In this document: piece after piece, positions 28,602 to 38,345 of the stretch
How positions within the stretch are numbered: position 1 is the first letter of the stretch
Layout: the number at the start of each line of letters is the position of its first letter
The notes under the pieces: model-generated
Database searches by the model: none
The model's input: the letters and a program-made list of their open reading frames with translations, nothing else
What the model was told of the DNA's origin: nothing
NCBI RefSeq assembly: GCF_900115085.1
Contig: NZ_FOVF01000007.1
Coordinates: 1 to 64,000, forward strand
Length of the DNA: 64,000 bases
Origin: Dokdonella immobilis
GTDB taxonomy: Bacteria; Pseudomonadota; Gammaproteobacteria; Xanthomonadales; Rhodanobacteraceae
Direction: 5' to 3'
Program-made: the position numbers and the translations under genes

Positions 28602-29762
28602 ATGAACATCGATTCTGCGGCCCGTCCTTCAGGTGGATTTTCGGAACAACCGCTGCCCAGTTGGCGCCGCGCCGTTCTCAAGGTCGGCAGCAGCCTGCTG
28701 ACCGAGAATGGCGCCGGGCTCAGTCGGCGTCATGTGGTCGGCCTCGCCGCATTCGTTGCCGACAGTCTCGCCGCCGGGCGTGAAGTCATCATCGTCTCGT
28801 CAGGCGCGGTGGCCGCCGGCCGCGCGATCCTGCCGACCCAGCCTGCCCGCGGCGCCGCCATGGCCGCTCGCCAGGCCTTCGCCGCGCTCGGCCAGGCACG
28901 CATGGTCGGGCTCTGGCAGGACTGCCTCGCGCGACCCGTCGCCCAGGTCCTGCTGACCCATGACGATCTGCGCAACCGTCGTCGTTACCTGAATGCAAGG
29001 GCGACCCTGAGCGAATTGCTGCGTCTCGGCGCGGTGCCGGTGATCAACGAGAATGACACGGTTTCGGTCGACGAACTCAAGCTCGGCGACAACGACAACC
29101 TGGCCGCGATCGTCGCTGCCCTCGTCGAAGCCGACCTGCTGCTGATCGCGACCGATATCGACGGTCTGTTCACGGCCAATCCCCGAACCGACCCGACCGC
29201 GCAACCGGTCGAGACCATCGACAGCACCGATCCAAAGGCGCTGGCCATGGCCGGCGGGGCAGGGACGGCGACCGGCACCGGCGGCATGCGCACCAAGCTC
29301 GAAGCGGCGACACGCGCGGCCCGAGCCGGCATCGACACGGTGCTGTTCAACGGCACCGACGCCGTCGCCGTCGCCCTGCTCGGCGCGGGCCGCCTGCGCG
29401 GCACACGGCTGCGGGCCGGTCAGACGCGACTGGCCGCACGCAAGCACTGGCTGCAGCAGGTGCCATTGGCTTCGGGGTCGCTGCTGGTCGACGAAGGCGC
29501 AGCCCGGGCCCTGGTCGGGAAGGGTGCATCGCTGCTGCCCGGTGGCATCCTTGCCGTGCGCGGTGAGTTCGCCCGCGGCGACATGGTCGCCATCGCGGCC
29601 GGACCGGCCGATGGCGAGCAGCCTGTCGCGCGCGGGCTGACCCAGTATTCCGCCGCCGATGTGCGCCGCATCGCGCGCCGTCACAGCCGCGACATCGAAA
29701 GCCTGCTCGGCTACAACTACGGTGAAAGCGTGATCCATCGCGACGACATGGTGACGGACTAG
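28602..29762 (+). CDS. proB: Glutamate 5-kinase
   Basis: 386 aa. Amino-acid kinase domain to about residue 270 ([60 protein letters not shown]) and a C-terminal PUA domain (about 290-375). It phosphorylates glutamate for proline synthesis. The ATG at 28602 is the first Met after the repeat array and gives a family-length N-terminus. proA follows 4 nt after the stop. Confidence 0.95.
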   Translation: MNIDSAARPSGGFSEQPLPSWRRAVLKVGSSLLTENGAGLSRRHVVGLAAFVADSLAAGREVIIVSSGAVAAGRAILPTQPARGAAMAARQAFAALGQARMVGLWQDCLARPVAQVLLTHDDLRNRRRYLNARATLSELLRLGAVPVINENDTVSVDELKLGDNDNLAAIVAALVEADLLLIATDIDGLFTANPRTDPTAQPVETIDSTDPKALAMAGGAGTATGTGGMRTKLEAATRAARAGIDTVLFNGTDAVAVALLGAGRLRGTRLRAGQTRLAARKHWLQQVPLASGSLLVDEGAARALVGKGASLLPGGILAVRGEFARGDMVAIAAGPADGEQPVARGLTQYSAADVRRIARRHSRDIESLLGYNYGESVIHRDDMVTD

Positions 29763-29766
29763 TTCT

Positions 29767-31047
29767 ATGAATCCCGATATGAAAACGCTGGCCCTGGCCT
29801 GTCGCGAAGCGGCCGTCGCCATCGCCGCCCTCGGCCCGGCCGCCAAGCGCGACCTGCTGCTCGACATGGCCGCGCGCATCGAGGCCAACGCGGCGGGCAT
29901 CCTCGATGCGAATGCGGTGGACCTGCGCCGGGCCGAAGGCAGCGGCATCAGCGCGGCCCTGTTCGATCGCCTGCGCCTGGACCCTGCGCGCATTGCCGGC
30001 ATCGCACACGGGCTACGCGAAGTGGCGGGGCTGCCCGACCCGGTCGGCCAGGTCACCCATCGCGATACGCGACCCAATGGCGTCCTTGTCGAACGCGTGC
30101 GCGTTCCGCTCGGCGTCATCGCGATGATCTACGAGGCGCGACCCAATGTGACCGTCGATGCCGCCGCGCTGTGCCTGAAGGCCGGCAATGGCGTGATCCT
30201 TCGCGGTGGTTCCGAGGCCATCCATTCGAATCGGGCCCTGGCCGCACTGCTCGGCGATGCACTCGCCGCGGCCGGACTGCCGCGCGCCGCCCTGACTCTG
30301 GTCGAGGACCTGCGTCGCGAGACCATGGTCGAGCTGCTGCAGCTCACCGACATCATCGATCTCGCCATCCCGCGCGGCGGCGAGGGTCTGATCCGCTTTG
30401 TCGCCGAACATGCGCGCGTGCCGGTAATCAAGCACTACAAGGGTGTTTGCCATCTCTACGTCGACAAGGATGCCGACATCGATATTGCGCTCGGCCTGCT
30501 GATCGACGGCAAGACGACCCGCCCGAGCGCCTGCAACTCGCTCGAGACCCTGCTCGTGCACGAGGACATTGCCGGGGAGTTCCTTGCCCGGGCCGCCGTG
30601 CTGCTCGAAACGCATCATGTCGAGATGCGCGGCTGCGAGCGCACACGTGCCCTGGTTCCAACGGCGCACGCCGCCAGCGAGGCCGACTACGCCGCCGAAT
30701 TCCTCGATCTGATCATTGCGATCCGCGTGGTCGATGACCTCGATGCGGCGATCGCGCACATCCGACGCTATGGCTCCGATCACACCGAGGTGATCGCGAC
30801 GGGCGATGACGCCGCCGCGCGCCGCTTTGTCGATTCGCTGCGTTCGGCCGTGGTCATGGTCAATGCCTCGTCACGCTTCAGCGATGGCGGCGAACTCGGT
30901 CTAGGTGCCGAAATCGGCATCTCGACCACGCGCCTGCACGCCTATGGTCCGATGGGGCTCGAGGCGCTGACGATCGAACGCTATGTGCTGCACGGAAACG
31001 GCCAGATCCGGCATCCGTCCTCTCAGGGCAGGGTCGGCCCAGGCTGA
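29767..31047 (+). CDS. proA: Gamma-glutamyl phosphate reductase
   Basis: 426 aa aldehyde-dehydrogenase-fold enzyme reducing glutamyl 5-phosphate to glutamate semialdehyde. Catalytic Cys256 lies in [32 protein letters not shown] and [11 protein letters not shown] are conserved substrate/NADPH segments. Co-transcribed with proB (4-nt gap). End of the arginine/proline block. Confidence 0.96.
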   Translation: MNPDMKTLALACREAAVAIAALGPAAKRDLLLDMAARIEANAAGILDANAVDLRRAEGSGISAALFDRLRLDPARIAGIAHGLREVAGLPDPVGQVTHRDTRPNGVLVERVRVPLGVIAMIYEARPNVTVDAAALCLKAGNGVILRGGSEAIHSNRALAALLGDALAAAGLPRAALTLVEDLRRETMVELLQLTDIIDLAIPRGGEGLIRFVAEHARVPVIKHYKGVCHLYVDKDADIDIALGLLIDGKTTRPSACNSLETLLVHEDIAGEFLARAAVLLETHHVEMRGCERTRALVPTAHAASEADYAAEFLDLIIAIRVVDDLDAAIAHIRRYGSDHTEVIATGDDAAARRFVDSLRSAVVMVNASSRFSDGGELGLGAEIGISTTRLHAYGPMGLEALTIERYVLHGNGQIRHPSSQGRVGPG

Positions 31048-31278
31048 TTCCCGTTCGCCACAGCGGGTCCGGTATGGGCGTGGTTCGCGAAGTGTGATCC
31101 AGTGGATCAAATACCCGTTGAACCGACCCGACCGCTGGCAATCCCGTGAGGCTTTGGTCGGCACGGTCACGGCGCTGGTCATCACCTCCAGCACTCAACT
31201 GGCAGGCACATGCGCTAGTCTTCAAGGGCGATCGACCAGATTTCACCGGACCACCCCTCACAGGCACGTGACCTACGC

Positions 31279-32319
31279 ATGACAGATGGACTCGAATTCC
31301 GCGCCGGCGAGCGATGGCTGATCGCGATTCCGCATCCGGATGACGAAACCGTGGCAACAGGCGGTCTGATCCAGCAGCTGATCGCGGCTGGCGTGACGCT
31401 TCGCGTCCTGGTCGCCACCGACGGCGACAACAATCCGTGGCCGCAACGCTGGCTCGAAAGGCGCTGGCGAATCGACGGCGAAGCGCGCGCGCGCTGGGGT
31501 CGGCGGCGGCGCGACGAGGCCCGTGCAGCCCTGGCCGTGCTCGGCGTCGGGGCATCGGCCATCCGCTTTTTTGGCTGGCCCGACCAGGGTCTGACCGATC
31601 GGCTCATGGACGACGCCCTGGCCGAGGAACTTCTGCTAGCCGAGATTGGCGAGTTCCGGCCCTCGGCCATCGTTGCGCCCGCACTGTCCGACCGCCATCC
31701 TGACCATAGTGCACTCCGCATTCTCGTCGAACTCGCGCTAGTGCGCGCCGGGCTGCAGGATTGCCGGAAGCTCGACTATGTCGTGCACGGCCGGTTGCCC
31801 GATGGTGGCAGCCGGATCCTGCCACTCGCTGCCGACGAACTGCAGACGAAGCAGCGCGCCCTGCAGGCCCATGCCACGCAACTGGCGCTCAGCCGCAGGC
31901 GCATGCAGGCGATCTGTGATCGCCCTGAACGCTATGCGCTCGAAACCCGACCCCCATCGACCGCCGCCCCTGGCCATTCGATCGCCTGGACCATGCCCTG
32001 GTCCCGACGCAGCCGCCTCGTGCACCGGCACGAGTTGTTGTTAGTCCTCGCCCATGGCGGCAGGATCGTGCGAATTCGACGGCCTCTCGATCCGCACTCT
32101 GGAATTGGCTCGATCACGATCGAATCCGACCCGCTTCCGCCCGTTCAAGTAAACATCGAAGTCCTGCCCAGCGCGCTCCGCATCGAGCTCAATGCTCCGA
32201 TCGACCTGCAACTCATCTTCGCCAAGATCGATCGCAAGTCGCCACGCCTCGTGATCTACGACTTCCATGGATGGGCAAAGATCGCCGACAGCTCGCCGAG
32301 GGACTTCGAAGCGGGATAA
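31279..32319 (+). CDS. PIG-L/LmbE family deacetylase
   Basis: 346 aa. N-terminal PIG-L domain with the zinc motif PHPDDE at residues 18-23 and a second ligand segment SDRHPDHSALR. Family members deacetylate N-acetylglucosamine conjugates or related amides. Residues about 230-346 form an extra basic then beta-rich region that I do not recognise. It ends 44 bp before a RAYT pseudogene. No neighbours suggest a pathway; substrate unknown. The 231-bp gap after proA shows no clear promoter. Confidence 0.82.
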   Translation: MTDGLEFRAGERWLIAIPHPDDETVATGGLIQQLIAAGVTLRVLVATDGDNNPWPQRWLERRWRIDGEARARWGRRRRDEARAALAVLGVGASAIRFFGWPDQGLTDRLMDDALAEELLLAEIGEFRPSAIVAPALSDRHPDHSALRILVELALVRAGLQDCRKLDYVVHGRLPDGGSRILPLAADELQTKQRALQAHATQLALSRRRMQAICDRPERYALETRPPSTAAPGHSIAWTMPWSRRSRLVHRHELLLVLAHGGRIVRIRRPLDPHSGIGSITIESDPLPPVQVNIEVLPSALRIELNAPIDLQLIFAKIDRKSPRLVIYDFHGWAKIADSSPRDFEAG

Positions 32320-32363
32320 CAGCCAAACCCGAGAACTGCCGAGCCATTCGCCTGTATGTGACC

Positions 32364-32843
32364 GGTCTCAGGCGGAGGTTTGTGCAGTATTTCAACCATA
32401 CCCATCGGCGGACGGGGACCTTGTGGGAAGGGCGTTGCACGTCAACGCTTGTCGATGCCGATAGCTAACTGTTGGCGGTGTATCGCTATATCGAGCTGAA
32501 TCCAGTGCGCGCCGACATGGTCAGCCACGCCTCGGACTACCCGTGGTCGAGTTACCAAGGCAATGCAGTTGGAAAGCCCATTGCGTTGCTGACGCCGCAC
32601 TTGCTCTATCGGCAATTGGGCAAGACAAACGAAGAACGCCAACGCGCCTACCGCGCCCTGTTTCGAGGGCGGATGCCGGAGCGTGACGTGACAGCGATAC
32701 GCGAAGCGACCAACAAGGCATGGGTACTGGGAAGCGATCGATTCAAGGCGCAGGTCGAGGCAAAGACCGGTCGGCAATCCGTTCCATCAGGTCGAGGCGG
32801 GGACAGGAAGTCAGCCGAGTTTCGGAAGGCCAGGTATCAATGA
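32364..32843 (+). pseudogene. REP-associated tyrosine transposase (RAYT) remnant 1
   Basis: Only the C-terminal two thirds remain. One frame reads GLRRRFVQYFNHTHRRTGTL and WEGRC, hits TAA at 32466 where the family has a Tyr (S-Y-L-L), then continues in the same frame as AVYRYIELNPVRADMVSH and DYPWSSYQGNAVG. The N-terminal half with the metal-binding HUH motif is missing. RAYTs move or maintain REP sequences such as the array at 28148; this copy cannot be functional. Confidence 0.85.
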
Positions 32844-32860
32844 CTCTGACCCCTTTGATC

Positions 32861-34708
32861 CTAGGCGCACTGATTTCCCAACCAGGCGTCGATCAGGGTG
32901 GCCAGCGGAACCGGTCGGCTGAAAAGAAATCCCTGGTATTGGGTGCACCCGATCCGCTGCAGGGTTGCCCGTTCGGATTCCGTCTCGACGCCTTCGGCGA
33001 TCAGATCGATGTCGAGGGCGCGGCCGAGCGCGATGATGGTGCCGACGATGGCCTGGTTGCCGGAATCGGAGTCGATGTCACGCACGAAGCTTTGATCGAT
33101 CTTGATCGTTTCGACCGGTAGCTGGCTCAGATACGCGAGGGACGAGTAGCCGGTGCCGAAGTCGTCGACCGCGACCTCGATGCCGTGTTCATGCAGCAAT
33201 GCCATTTTTGCGGCTGCGCCATGACTGTTTCTGATCAATGCGCTTTCCGTCAATTCGATGGCCACCAGTCGCGCATCGACCTCGTGGCGTTCAATCGCAC
33301 CCAGCAACGTCTCGACGAAGTCTGCGTGGTTGAACTGGACGGCACTGATGTTTATCGAGATTCTTCGAAAGCCTGGAGGCAGCGCGCGGGTCTGCAGCTG
33401 GCGAATGTCCTCGCAGGCGCGATCGATCACCCAGCGGCCGAGATCGAGCATGAGGCCGGTTTCCTCCGCGATCGAAACGAACAGATCGGTCGCCAGCAAC
33501 TCGCGGCCGGGACGGTGCCAGCGCAACAGGGCCTCGGCTCCGATGCATGAACCGTCGAGATCATGCTGGGTCTGGTAGTGGAGTTCGAACTGGGCGGTAT
33601 CCTTCAGCGCCGATTGCAGGTCCTTCTCGATCTCCCTGCGCCGTTCGAGATCCGAGGACAATTGCCTGTCGTAGTAGACACTGCTGTTGAGCCCGGCCAG
33701 TTTTGCCTGGTACATCGCCGTGTCGGCGCGTCGCAAAATCTGCTCGGCGCTGCAATCGCCATCGGGGAAAAGTTCGATGCCGGTCGAGGGCGTGACATGC
33801 AGTCGATGTTCGCCCGCGATCATCGAGTCCGAGAATTCCGCACGAATTTCCTCGAGCAGATGATCCACGCGCGAGCGTGCCTGTTCCAGGTCTCCGCCGA
33901 GGTTGCCGAGCAGAATCACGAACTCGTCGCCACTCAGGCGATGGACGATGCCCCGTTCGCCGACCACACGTTCCAGCTTCCTCGCGACCTCGACCAGCAA
34001 CCGGTCGCCGACCGAGTGTCCCAGCGTGTCGTTGACCATCTTGAAACGATCAAGATCGAGAAACAGCAGGGCGCCAAGCGATCGGTTGGCGATCTCCGTC
34101 GCGCGCATCTCTTCGAGCGTCTGCATCAACTGGCGTCGATTCGGCAGGTGGGTGAGATCATCGTGCCGAAGCTGGAAGAGAATCGTTTCCTCCGCCTTGT
34201 GCCGGGCCGCTACCGCGACCAGGAGTTCCTCGTGTTCCAGCGAAGCCCGGCAGCTTACGCCGAGCCGGGCCATCAGTGGTTTGAGCAGCTCGATGATCGG
34301 CTGCTCGAGGCCAGTCTGCATTCGCTGCAGGGTGATGATGCCGATCCGCCCCAGATTGAACGAGTAGAAGTGGCTGTCCGCTTCAATGCCGTGTTCAAGC
34401 CGATAGGCGCACTCGACCCGGTTGCCGTCCAGCGCCGGCAGGTCGGGAATCGGGGTCATCGAGGCATTGTGCGGAACGCTGAGATAGTGCGTGAGCGTCG
34501 GGTTGCCGGCGCTGCCATCCGCCGGGCTCAGGTCATCGTGGCGTTGCACGAAGTGGAAATGGATGGCGGCCAGGCCGAGGCGTCGAAGGGTCACCCGTGA
34601 AAAGGCACTGAGCATCGGATGTAGGCGAAGGGCCATGCCGATGGCCATGCCGAGTTCGTGCTGGATGGAAACGTATTTGAGCGTGTGCTGCATGGGCGGC
34701 GTCGGCAT
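32861..34708 (-). CDS. GGDEF-EAL protein (probable c-di-GMP phosphodiesterase)
   Basis: 615 aa, no membrane segment. Residues 1-180 are an unrecognised, possibly GAF-like sensor region. The GGDEF domain (about 185-345) has DDLTHLPNRRQL and FLDLDRFKMVNDTLGHSVGD but SGDEF in place of GGDEF, and the inhibitory RxxD site is absent. The EAL domain (about 355-610) is complete: GAEALLRW, NISAVQF, ELTESAL, DDFGTGYSSL, KIDQSFV, EGVET. So c-di-GMP hydrolysis is the safer prediction. The ATG follows directly on the stop of the FIST gene (TGAATG), implying coupled translation. Confidence 0.92.
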   Translation of the reverse strand: MPTPPMQHTLKYVSIQHELGMAIGMALRLHPMLSAFSRVTLRRLGLAAIHFHFVQRHDDLSPADGSAGNPTLTHYLSVPHNASMTPIPDLPALDGNRVECAYRLEHGIEADSHFYSFNLGRIGIITLQRMQTGLEQPIIELLKPLMARLGVSCRASLEHEELLVAVAARHKAEETILFQLRHDDLTHLPNRRQLMQTLEEMRATEIANRSLGALLFLDLDRFKMVNDTLGHSVGDRLLVEVARKLERVVGERGIVHRLSGDEFVILLGNLGGDLEQARSRVDHLLEEIRAEFSDSMIAGEHRLHVTPSTGIELFPDGDCSAEQILRRADTAMYQAKLAGLNSSVYYDRQLSSDLERRREIEKDLQSALKDTAQFELHYQTQHDLDGSCIGAEALLRWHRPGRELLATDLFVSIAEETGLMLDLGRWVIDRACEDIRQLQTRALPPGFRRISINISAVQFNHADFVETLLGAIERHEVDARLVAIELTESALIRNSHGAAAKMALLHEHGIEVAVDDFGTGYSSLAYLSQLPVETIKIDQSFVRDIDSDSGNQAIVGTIIALGRALDIDLIAEGVETESERATLQRIGCTQYQGFLFSRPVPLATLIDAWLGNQCA

Positions 34709-35851
34709 TCAGAACAGGGAAACCAGGGTGGATTTGTTCATGAGTTCGATCACGCCTCCGCGCGAACTGGCGATCTCGCCGATCGACAATGCGCCATACA
34801 GCCGTTCGGCGCCCGGCAGCGCGTGTTCGATCGCGCGAATTTCATCCGCAAACGCTTCGTCCAGGAAAAGCACCCGACTGATGCAGTCGAAAACCAGGGC
34901 GGTGTAGCCGACCGGGGCAGATTCGCGCAGGCGTCGCTGGCGTGTGGCCAGCGCATCCGAGGCGGCCTGTCCCGCGGAGGCGATGAGCGTGGGTGATTCG
35001 CCCTTGAGGAGATAGAGGGTCGCGTTTTGCGGAACCTCGCCGACACAGACCAGGGTGTCGCCGGTCTGCTTGATCGGGTCGCGAACCAGAAACTCGCCGT
35101 CGATGCTTTCGATGCCGAGCGGGTAGGTTTTCGAGATCGCGAAGAAGTCCTCATGGTCAAAGCTGCGGCCCGAATGGGCTTCGACCAGCTTCCGATAGGT
35201 CTGGAAGGCGCCGGAGAAATTCAGTTCCTCGAGCACGTTTCCGTGTGAGCGCGTGACCAGGAAGGGACCCTCCAGCTTCTTCCAGCCATGCGCGATGCCG
35301 CGGTCGATGCCGCATGGCATGGCGACCAGGAGGGCGGCGTCCTCGATCATCCCGGAACCGCTCAGCAGACAAGGACGCGGCACCAGGTCGAGGTAGCCGG
35401 CGCCTCCGCCGACGACGGTTGTGCGCACGCCCACGGCCTCATAGAGACGCTCGACGAAGGTCTCCAGGTTCGAGGACAGTCCATCGACCAGGGTGATCAG
35501 GCTGCCGGCACGTTCGAGCATCGGCGCCAGCCCCTGCAACTGTGTTTCGACGCCCGCGCCTTGCGAAAGGTGGCTGACGATGGCTACGTCAAAGTGGTCG
35601 GGAAAGCCGATCACCAGGGTTCCGCGCGAAAGGCGACGACCGCCATGGATGATGCTCGGAAAGATGCCGCCGAAGACAGGCAATCCGAGCGACTGCAACA
35701 GGGGAGACAGGGTTTGCGGGCGCCAGGATTCGCCCTGGCAGGCCAGGATCATCACACTCTTTGCGCCATTCCTGCGCAGTTGCGCGATCGCCCCTTCCAG
35801 CGCCTCGATTCCGGCCTTCTCCAGAAAGACTTCGTGCTGGCCTTCCTTCAC
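34709..35851 (-). CDS. FIST signal-transduction protein
   Basis: 380 aa with FIST N and FIST C domains (LGLPVFGGIFPSIIHGG, TTVVGGGAGYLD, LYGALSIGEIASSRGGVIEL). FIST proteins are proposed small-molecule, perhaps amino-acid, sensors that act with histidine kinases or c-di-GMP enzymes. The GTG at 35851 is chosen because GAGGAGG stands 5 nt upstream; an ATG at 35917 would add 22 Arg/Gly-rich residues without a ribosome-binding site. Forms a two-gene operon with the GGDEF-EAL gene, so it probably controls it. Confidence 0.88.
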   Translation of the reverse strand: MKEGQHEVFLEKAGIEALEGAIAQLRRNGAKSVMILACQGESWRPQTLSPLLQSLGLPVFGGIFPSIIHGGRRLSRGTLVIGFPDHFDVAIVSHLSQGAGVETQLQGLAPMLERAGSLITLVDGLSSNLETFVERLYEAVGVRTTVVGGGAGYLDLVPRPCLLSGSGMIEDAALLVAMPCGIDRGIAHGWKKLEGPFLVTRSHGNVLEELNFSGAFQTYRKLVEAHSGRSFDHEDFFAISKTYPLGIESIDGEFLVRDPIKQTGDTLVCVGEVPQNATLYLLKGESPTLIASAGQAASDALATRQRRLRESAPVGYTALVFDCISRVLFLDEAFADEIRAIEHALPGAERLYGALSIGEIASSRGGVIELMNKSTLVSLF

Positions 35852-36150
35852 CGGACCTCCTCGTCTGCGCCCTTGCCGAGACCATGCTCCACCAATGCAC
35901 AGTGCGCGCCAGAGCACCTTGCGGCTGGGATCGAAGGCCGGTCATGCCCATCCAATCCCGCGATGTCCACTGTGCACTGCAGCAAGCCGGAATCTCCCCT
36001 TGCTGAACGCTACCAGATTGTCCCCGACTCCGGGACGTTGAGGGCAGCAACCACCCGCTGCGCCTTCTGCACAGGATCGACGGGACCGGAGTCGTTGATT
36101 TGGGAGCGACCAACGGATAACCTCGGCGCGGTAGGCGTATCGAGCTATTC

Positions 36151-36555
36151 ATGGCACGCCGCCCCGACCCTGTCGGCCCGATCGTGCCCAGCAATGTGAT
36201 TCGATTCGGCAACAACCGCGAAGCGTCCTTCTACGACGAGGCGGACTGCGAGACCTGCCTGACCTTCCTCGAGGAGGCGGCGATCGAGACGAAGTCGCCA
36301 TTCATGCTTTCGTGTTGACGATCGATCTAGTGCATTTACTTGTAGCGCCCAACTTCGAACGTTGTACGGGCGACAAGATGCGGACCTTGGGTCGAGGGCT
36401 TGCGGAGTAATTCAATCACGCCCATCGGCGTACCGACATCTTGTGGGAAGGGCGCGACAAATCAACGATAGTCGGTGCGGATACCGAGCTACCGAGGGAG
36501 TGGCGCCATATCGAGTTGAATTCGGTGCGTGCCGGCCTGGTATGGCATGCATCGA
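36151..36555 (+). pseudogene. REP-associated tyrosine transposase (RAYT) remnant 2
   Basis: Nearly the whole transposase can be traced. Frame 1 (36151-36296) reads MARRPDPVGPIVPSNVIRFG and FYDEADCETCLTFLEEAA. A frameshift near 36297 leads into frame 2: AIHAFVLTIDLVHLLVAP, then MRTLGRGLAE, stop TAA at 36408 where Tyr is expected, then FNHAHRRTDILWEGRDKSTI and HIELNSVRAGLVWHAS. The family's NHxH metal motif has become DLVH. Decayed by frameshift, stop and active-site loss. The 300 bp before it (35852-36150) contain no gene I can support. Confidence 0.85.
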
Positions 36556-36592
36556 TTCTGGCGGGCATTTCCCGACCGGCTGGAGAGTTTTC

Positions 36593-37168
36593 ATGGGCCT
36601 GCGCACACTTGCGACACTGATCGTGCTGATTGCCATGATGCTTCTGCTTGCTTGCGCCTCGAACCCCACGCACCTACCGCCGCTCAGGTCCTCGGCCACG
36701 ATCGACCTGCAGCGGTACATGGGCGCCTGGCATGTGATCGGACGGATCGACTATTTCGGCGAGCGCGGCGACTTCGCCAGCGAGGATGTGTATTCACTCG
36801 ACAAGGACGGCAATGTCGATACGGTCTACCGCTACCGCAAGGGTTTCGACGCGAATTCGCCGGTCAAGACCCTCAAGTCGGTCGGCTTGGTCCAGCCCGA
36901 GTCCGGCAATGCGTACTGGCGCATCCGATTCTTCGGACTGTTCAAGGCCGATTATCTGATTCTCGAAGTCGCCGACGACTATACCTGGGCGCTGATCGGG
37001 CAACCGAGCCGCAAGCTCGGCTGGATTTTCGGGCGCGAGGCGGTGATGCCGGATGCGCTGTACGCGCAATTGCTCGACAAGATGCGCGGCTACGGCTACG
37101 ACACCTCGAAACTGCTGCGCGTGGCCCAGGTGCCGGAACAGGTTGGCAAGCCCGGATTCCACGAGTAG
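36593..37168 (+). CDS. blc: Bacterial lipocalin lipoprotein (Blc-like)
   Basis: 191 aa. Lipoprotein signal MGLRTLATLIVLIAMMLLLAC with lipobox LLAC and acylated Cys21. The lipocalin barrel shows the GxW motif (YMGAWHVIGRID) and FKADYLILEVADDYTWALIG near the end. Outer-membrane lipocalins bind lysophospholipids or fatty acids and appear under envelope stress. The ATG at 36593 with CTGGAGAG upstream is used; the frame upstream is RAYT debris. Confidence 0.9.
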   Translation: MGLRTLATLIVLIAMMLLLACASNPTHLPPLRSSATIDLQRYMGAWHVIGRIDYFGERGDFASEDVYSLDKDGNVDTVYRYRKGFDANSPVKTLKSVGLVQPESGNAYWRIRFFGLFKADYLILEVADDYTWALIGQPSRKLGWIFGREAVMPDALYAQLLDKMRGYGYDTSKLLRVAQVPEQVGKPGFHE

Positions 37169-37222
37169 CACTGCGGAAGCGAAGGCCGTTCCATCCTGCG
37201 TCGATCCCCCGTTTCGGGGCGC

Positions 37223-37978
37223 CTACAGGATGCCGGGCAGCAGCCACCAGCTGCGTTTCCGGTACGCGGCCCATTCCGGGTAGCGCGCCATGCTCGATTC
37301 CTTCATGACCATGTTTGTCGAGAACAGCAGGCCCCAGAAATAGGCCAGGACCAGCCACGGAATCCAGTGCCAGGCGAGCAGGGCGAAGGCGCCGTAGACC
37401 ATCATTTCACCGAGATAATTCGGATGCCGGATCCGGCTGAACACGCCATCCGTGATAAGACCCCGGCGCAGTTTCAGCGTGCAGTATTTCTGCACGTCGG
37501 ATGCGGTCATGATGATGCAGCCGAGCAGGCACAGGCTGACGCAGAGCGCATACCAGGCGGGCGCCGGCAACGGATAGGCCATCGAGGTGCGACCCGAGAT
37601 GATCAACCATCCGGCCAGCCAATAGGCGGCCAGGCCGATCGCGCCGAGCACCGAGCTCGCGATCGTCGCGCGACCCTGCCACTTGGCGTCGGGAAACAAG
37701 AGGTCCTTGAGCAGCCAGTTGAGGCCATAGCTGCCGTGCAAGGCCAGATAGAGCCAGGCCGCCGTCGAGGTGGCCGCCGGCGTCCTGTCGGCATAGAACC
37801 AGATCAGGCATCCGAAGAACGGAAACGAGCCGGCCTTCTGCAGGTTGATGACCCAGGCCAGCTTGAGCGGCCGCGGACCGCCGCCGAGGTCGAACATCAT
37901 CCACTGGTTCAAGCGCTGCAAGGCCCGAGCCCAGGCAGGCGCCGCCTCGGTGCGTCTCGTCGAATCGGACATGGGCAT
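37223..37978 (-). CDS. Isoprenylcysteine methyltransferase-like membrane protein
   Basis: 251 aa with five to six hydrophobic helices. The C-terminal part shows RIRHPNYLGEMMVYGAFALL and a final YPEWAAYRKRSWWLLPGIL, the pattern of ICMT/DUF1295-type membrane methyltransferases or steroid-reductase-like proteins. Activity is not predictable. Start ATG 37978 (or 37972); no strong ribosome-binding site. Convergent with the lipocalin gene. Confidence 0.75.
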   Translation of the reverse strand: MPMSDSTRRTEAAPAWARALQRLNQWMMFDLGGGPRPLKLAWVINLQKAGSFPFFGCLIWFYADRTPAATSTAAWLYLALHGSYGLNWLLKDLLFPDAKWQGRATIASSVLGAIGLAAYWLAGWLIISGRTSMAYPLPAPAWYALCVSLCLLGCIIMTASDVQKYCTLKLRRGLITDGVFSRIRHPNYLGEMMVYGAFALLAWHWIPWLVLAYFWGLLFSTNMVMKESSMARYPEWAAYRKRSWWLLPGIL

Positions 37979-38345
37979 CCCGGGGCGCAGTGAACAGGTC
38001 CCGATCTTCCCGCCGCGGAACAGGCCGTGGCAAGCCCGATTGGCGCGCAGGAGCCACTGACCCTGCTTCGACTCCGGGACAAGGTCCGGCCACGTCGGCC
38101 TGCGAGCATTCGAAGGAAAAGTGTATTGAGGACAGATGTGCATTTCATCGCATGAATACGTATGCAGGGCATTGTCGAGCACGGTCGGCGCGCCTAGTCT
38201 CGATGCGGCGCATGCAGGCGCCTTGCAGTCCCGTCGGCAAGGGGGCGATCGGTCACGATCGTTCGACGGTTCCCCGGCCTGACTGCCGTATCCGCCGTGG
38301 CCCTGCGCCACGGACATCCATTGCCGTCGAACCCGGGAGAGTTTG
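37979..38345. other. Intergenic region before the GH13 gene; no gene seen
   Basis: 367 bp between divergent genes. Only a weak sigma-70-like pair is visible, TTGTCG (38172) with TAGTCT (38195) at 17-nt spacing, pointing to the GH13 gene, plus a short GATCGGTCACGATCG palindrome-like stretch near 38247. No coding or RNA gene recognised. Confidence 0.4.

Noticed and set aside
36362-36592. N-terminal extension of the lipocalin to 268 residues
   Set aside because: The extension is a frame of RAYT debris; the lipoprotein signal starts at the ATG at 36593 with its own ribosome-binding site.
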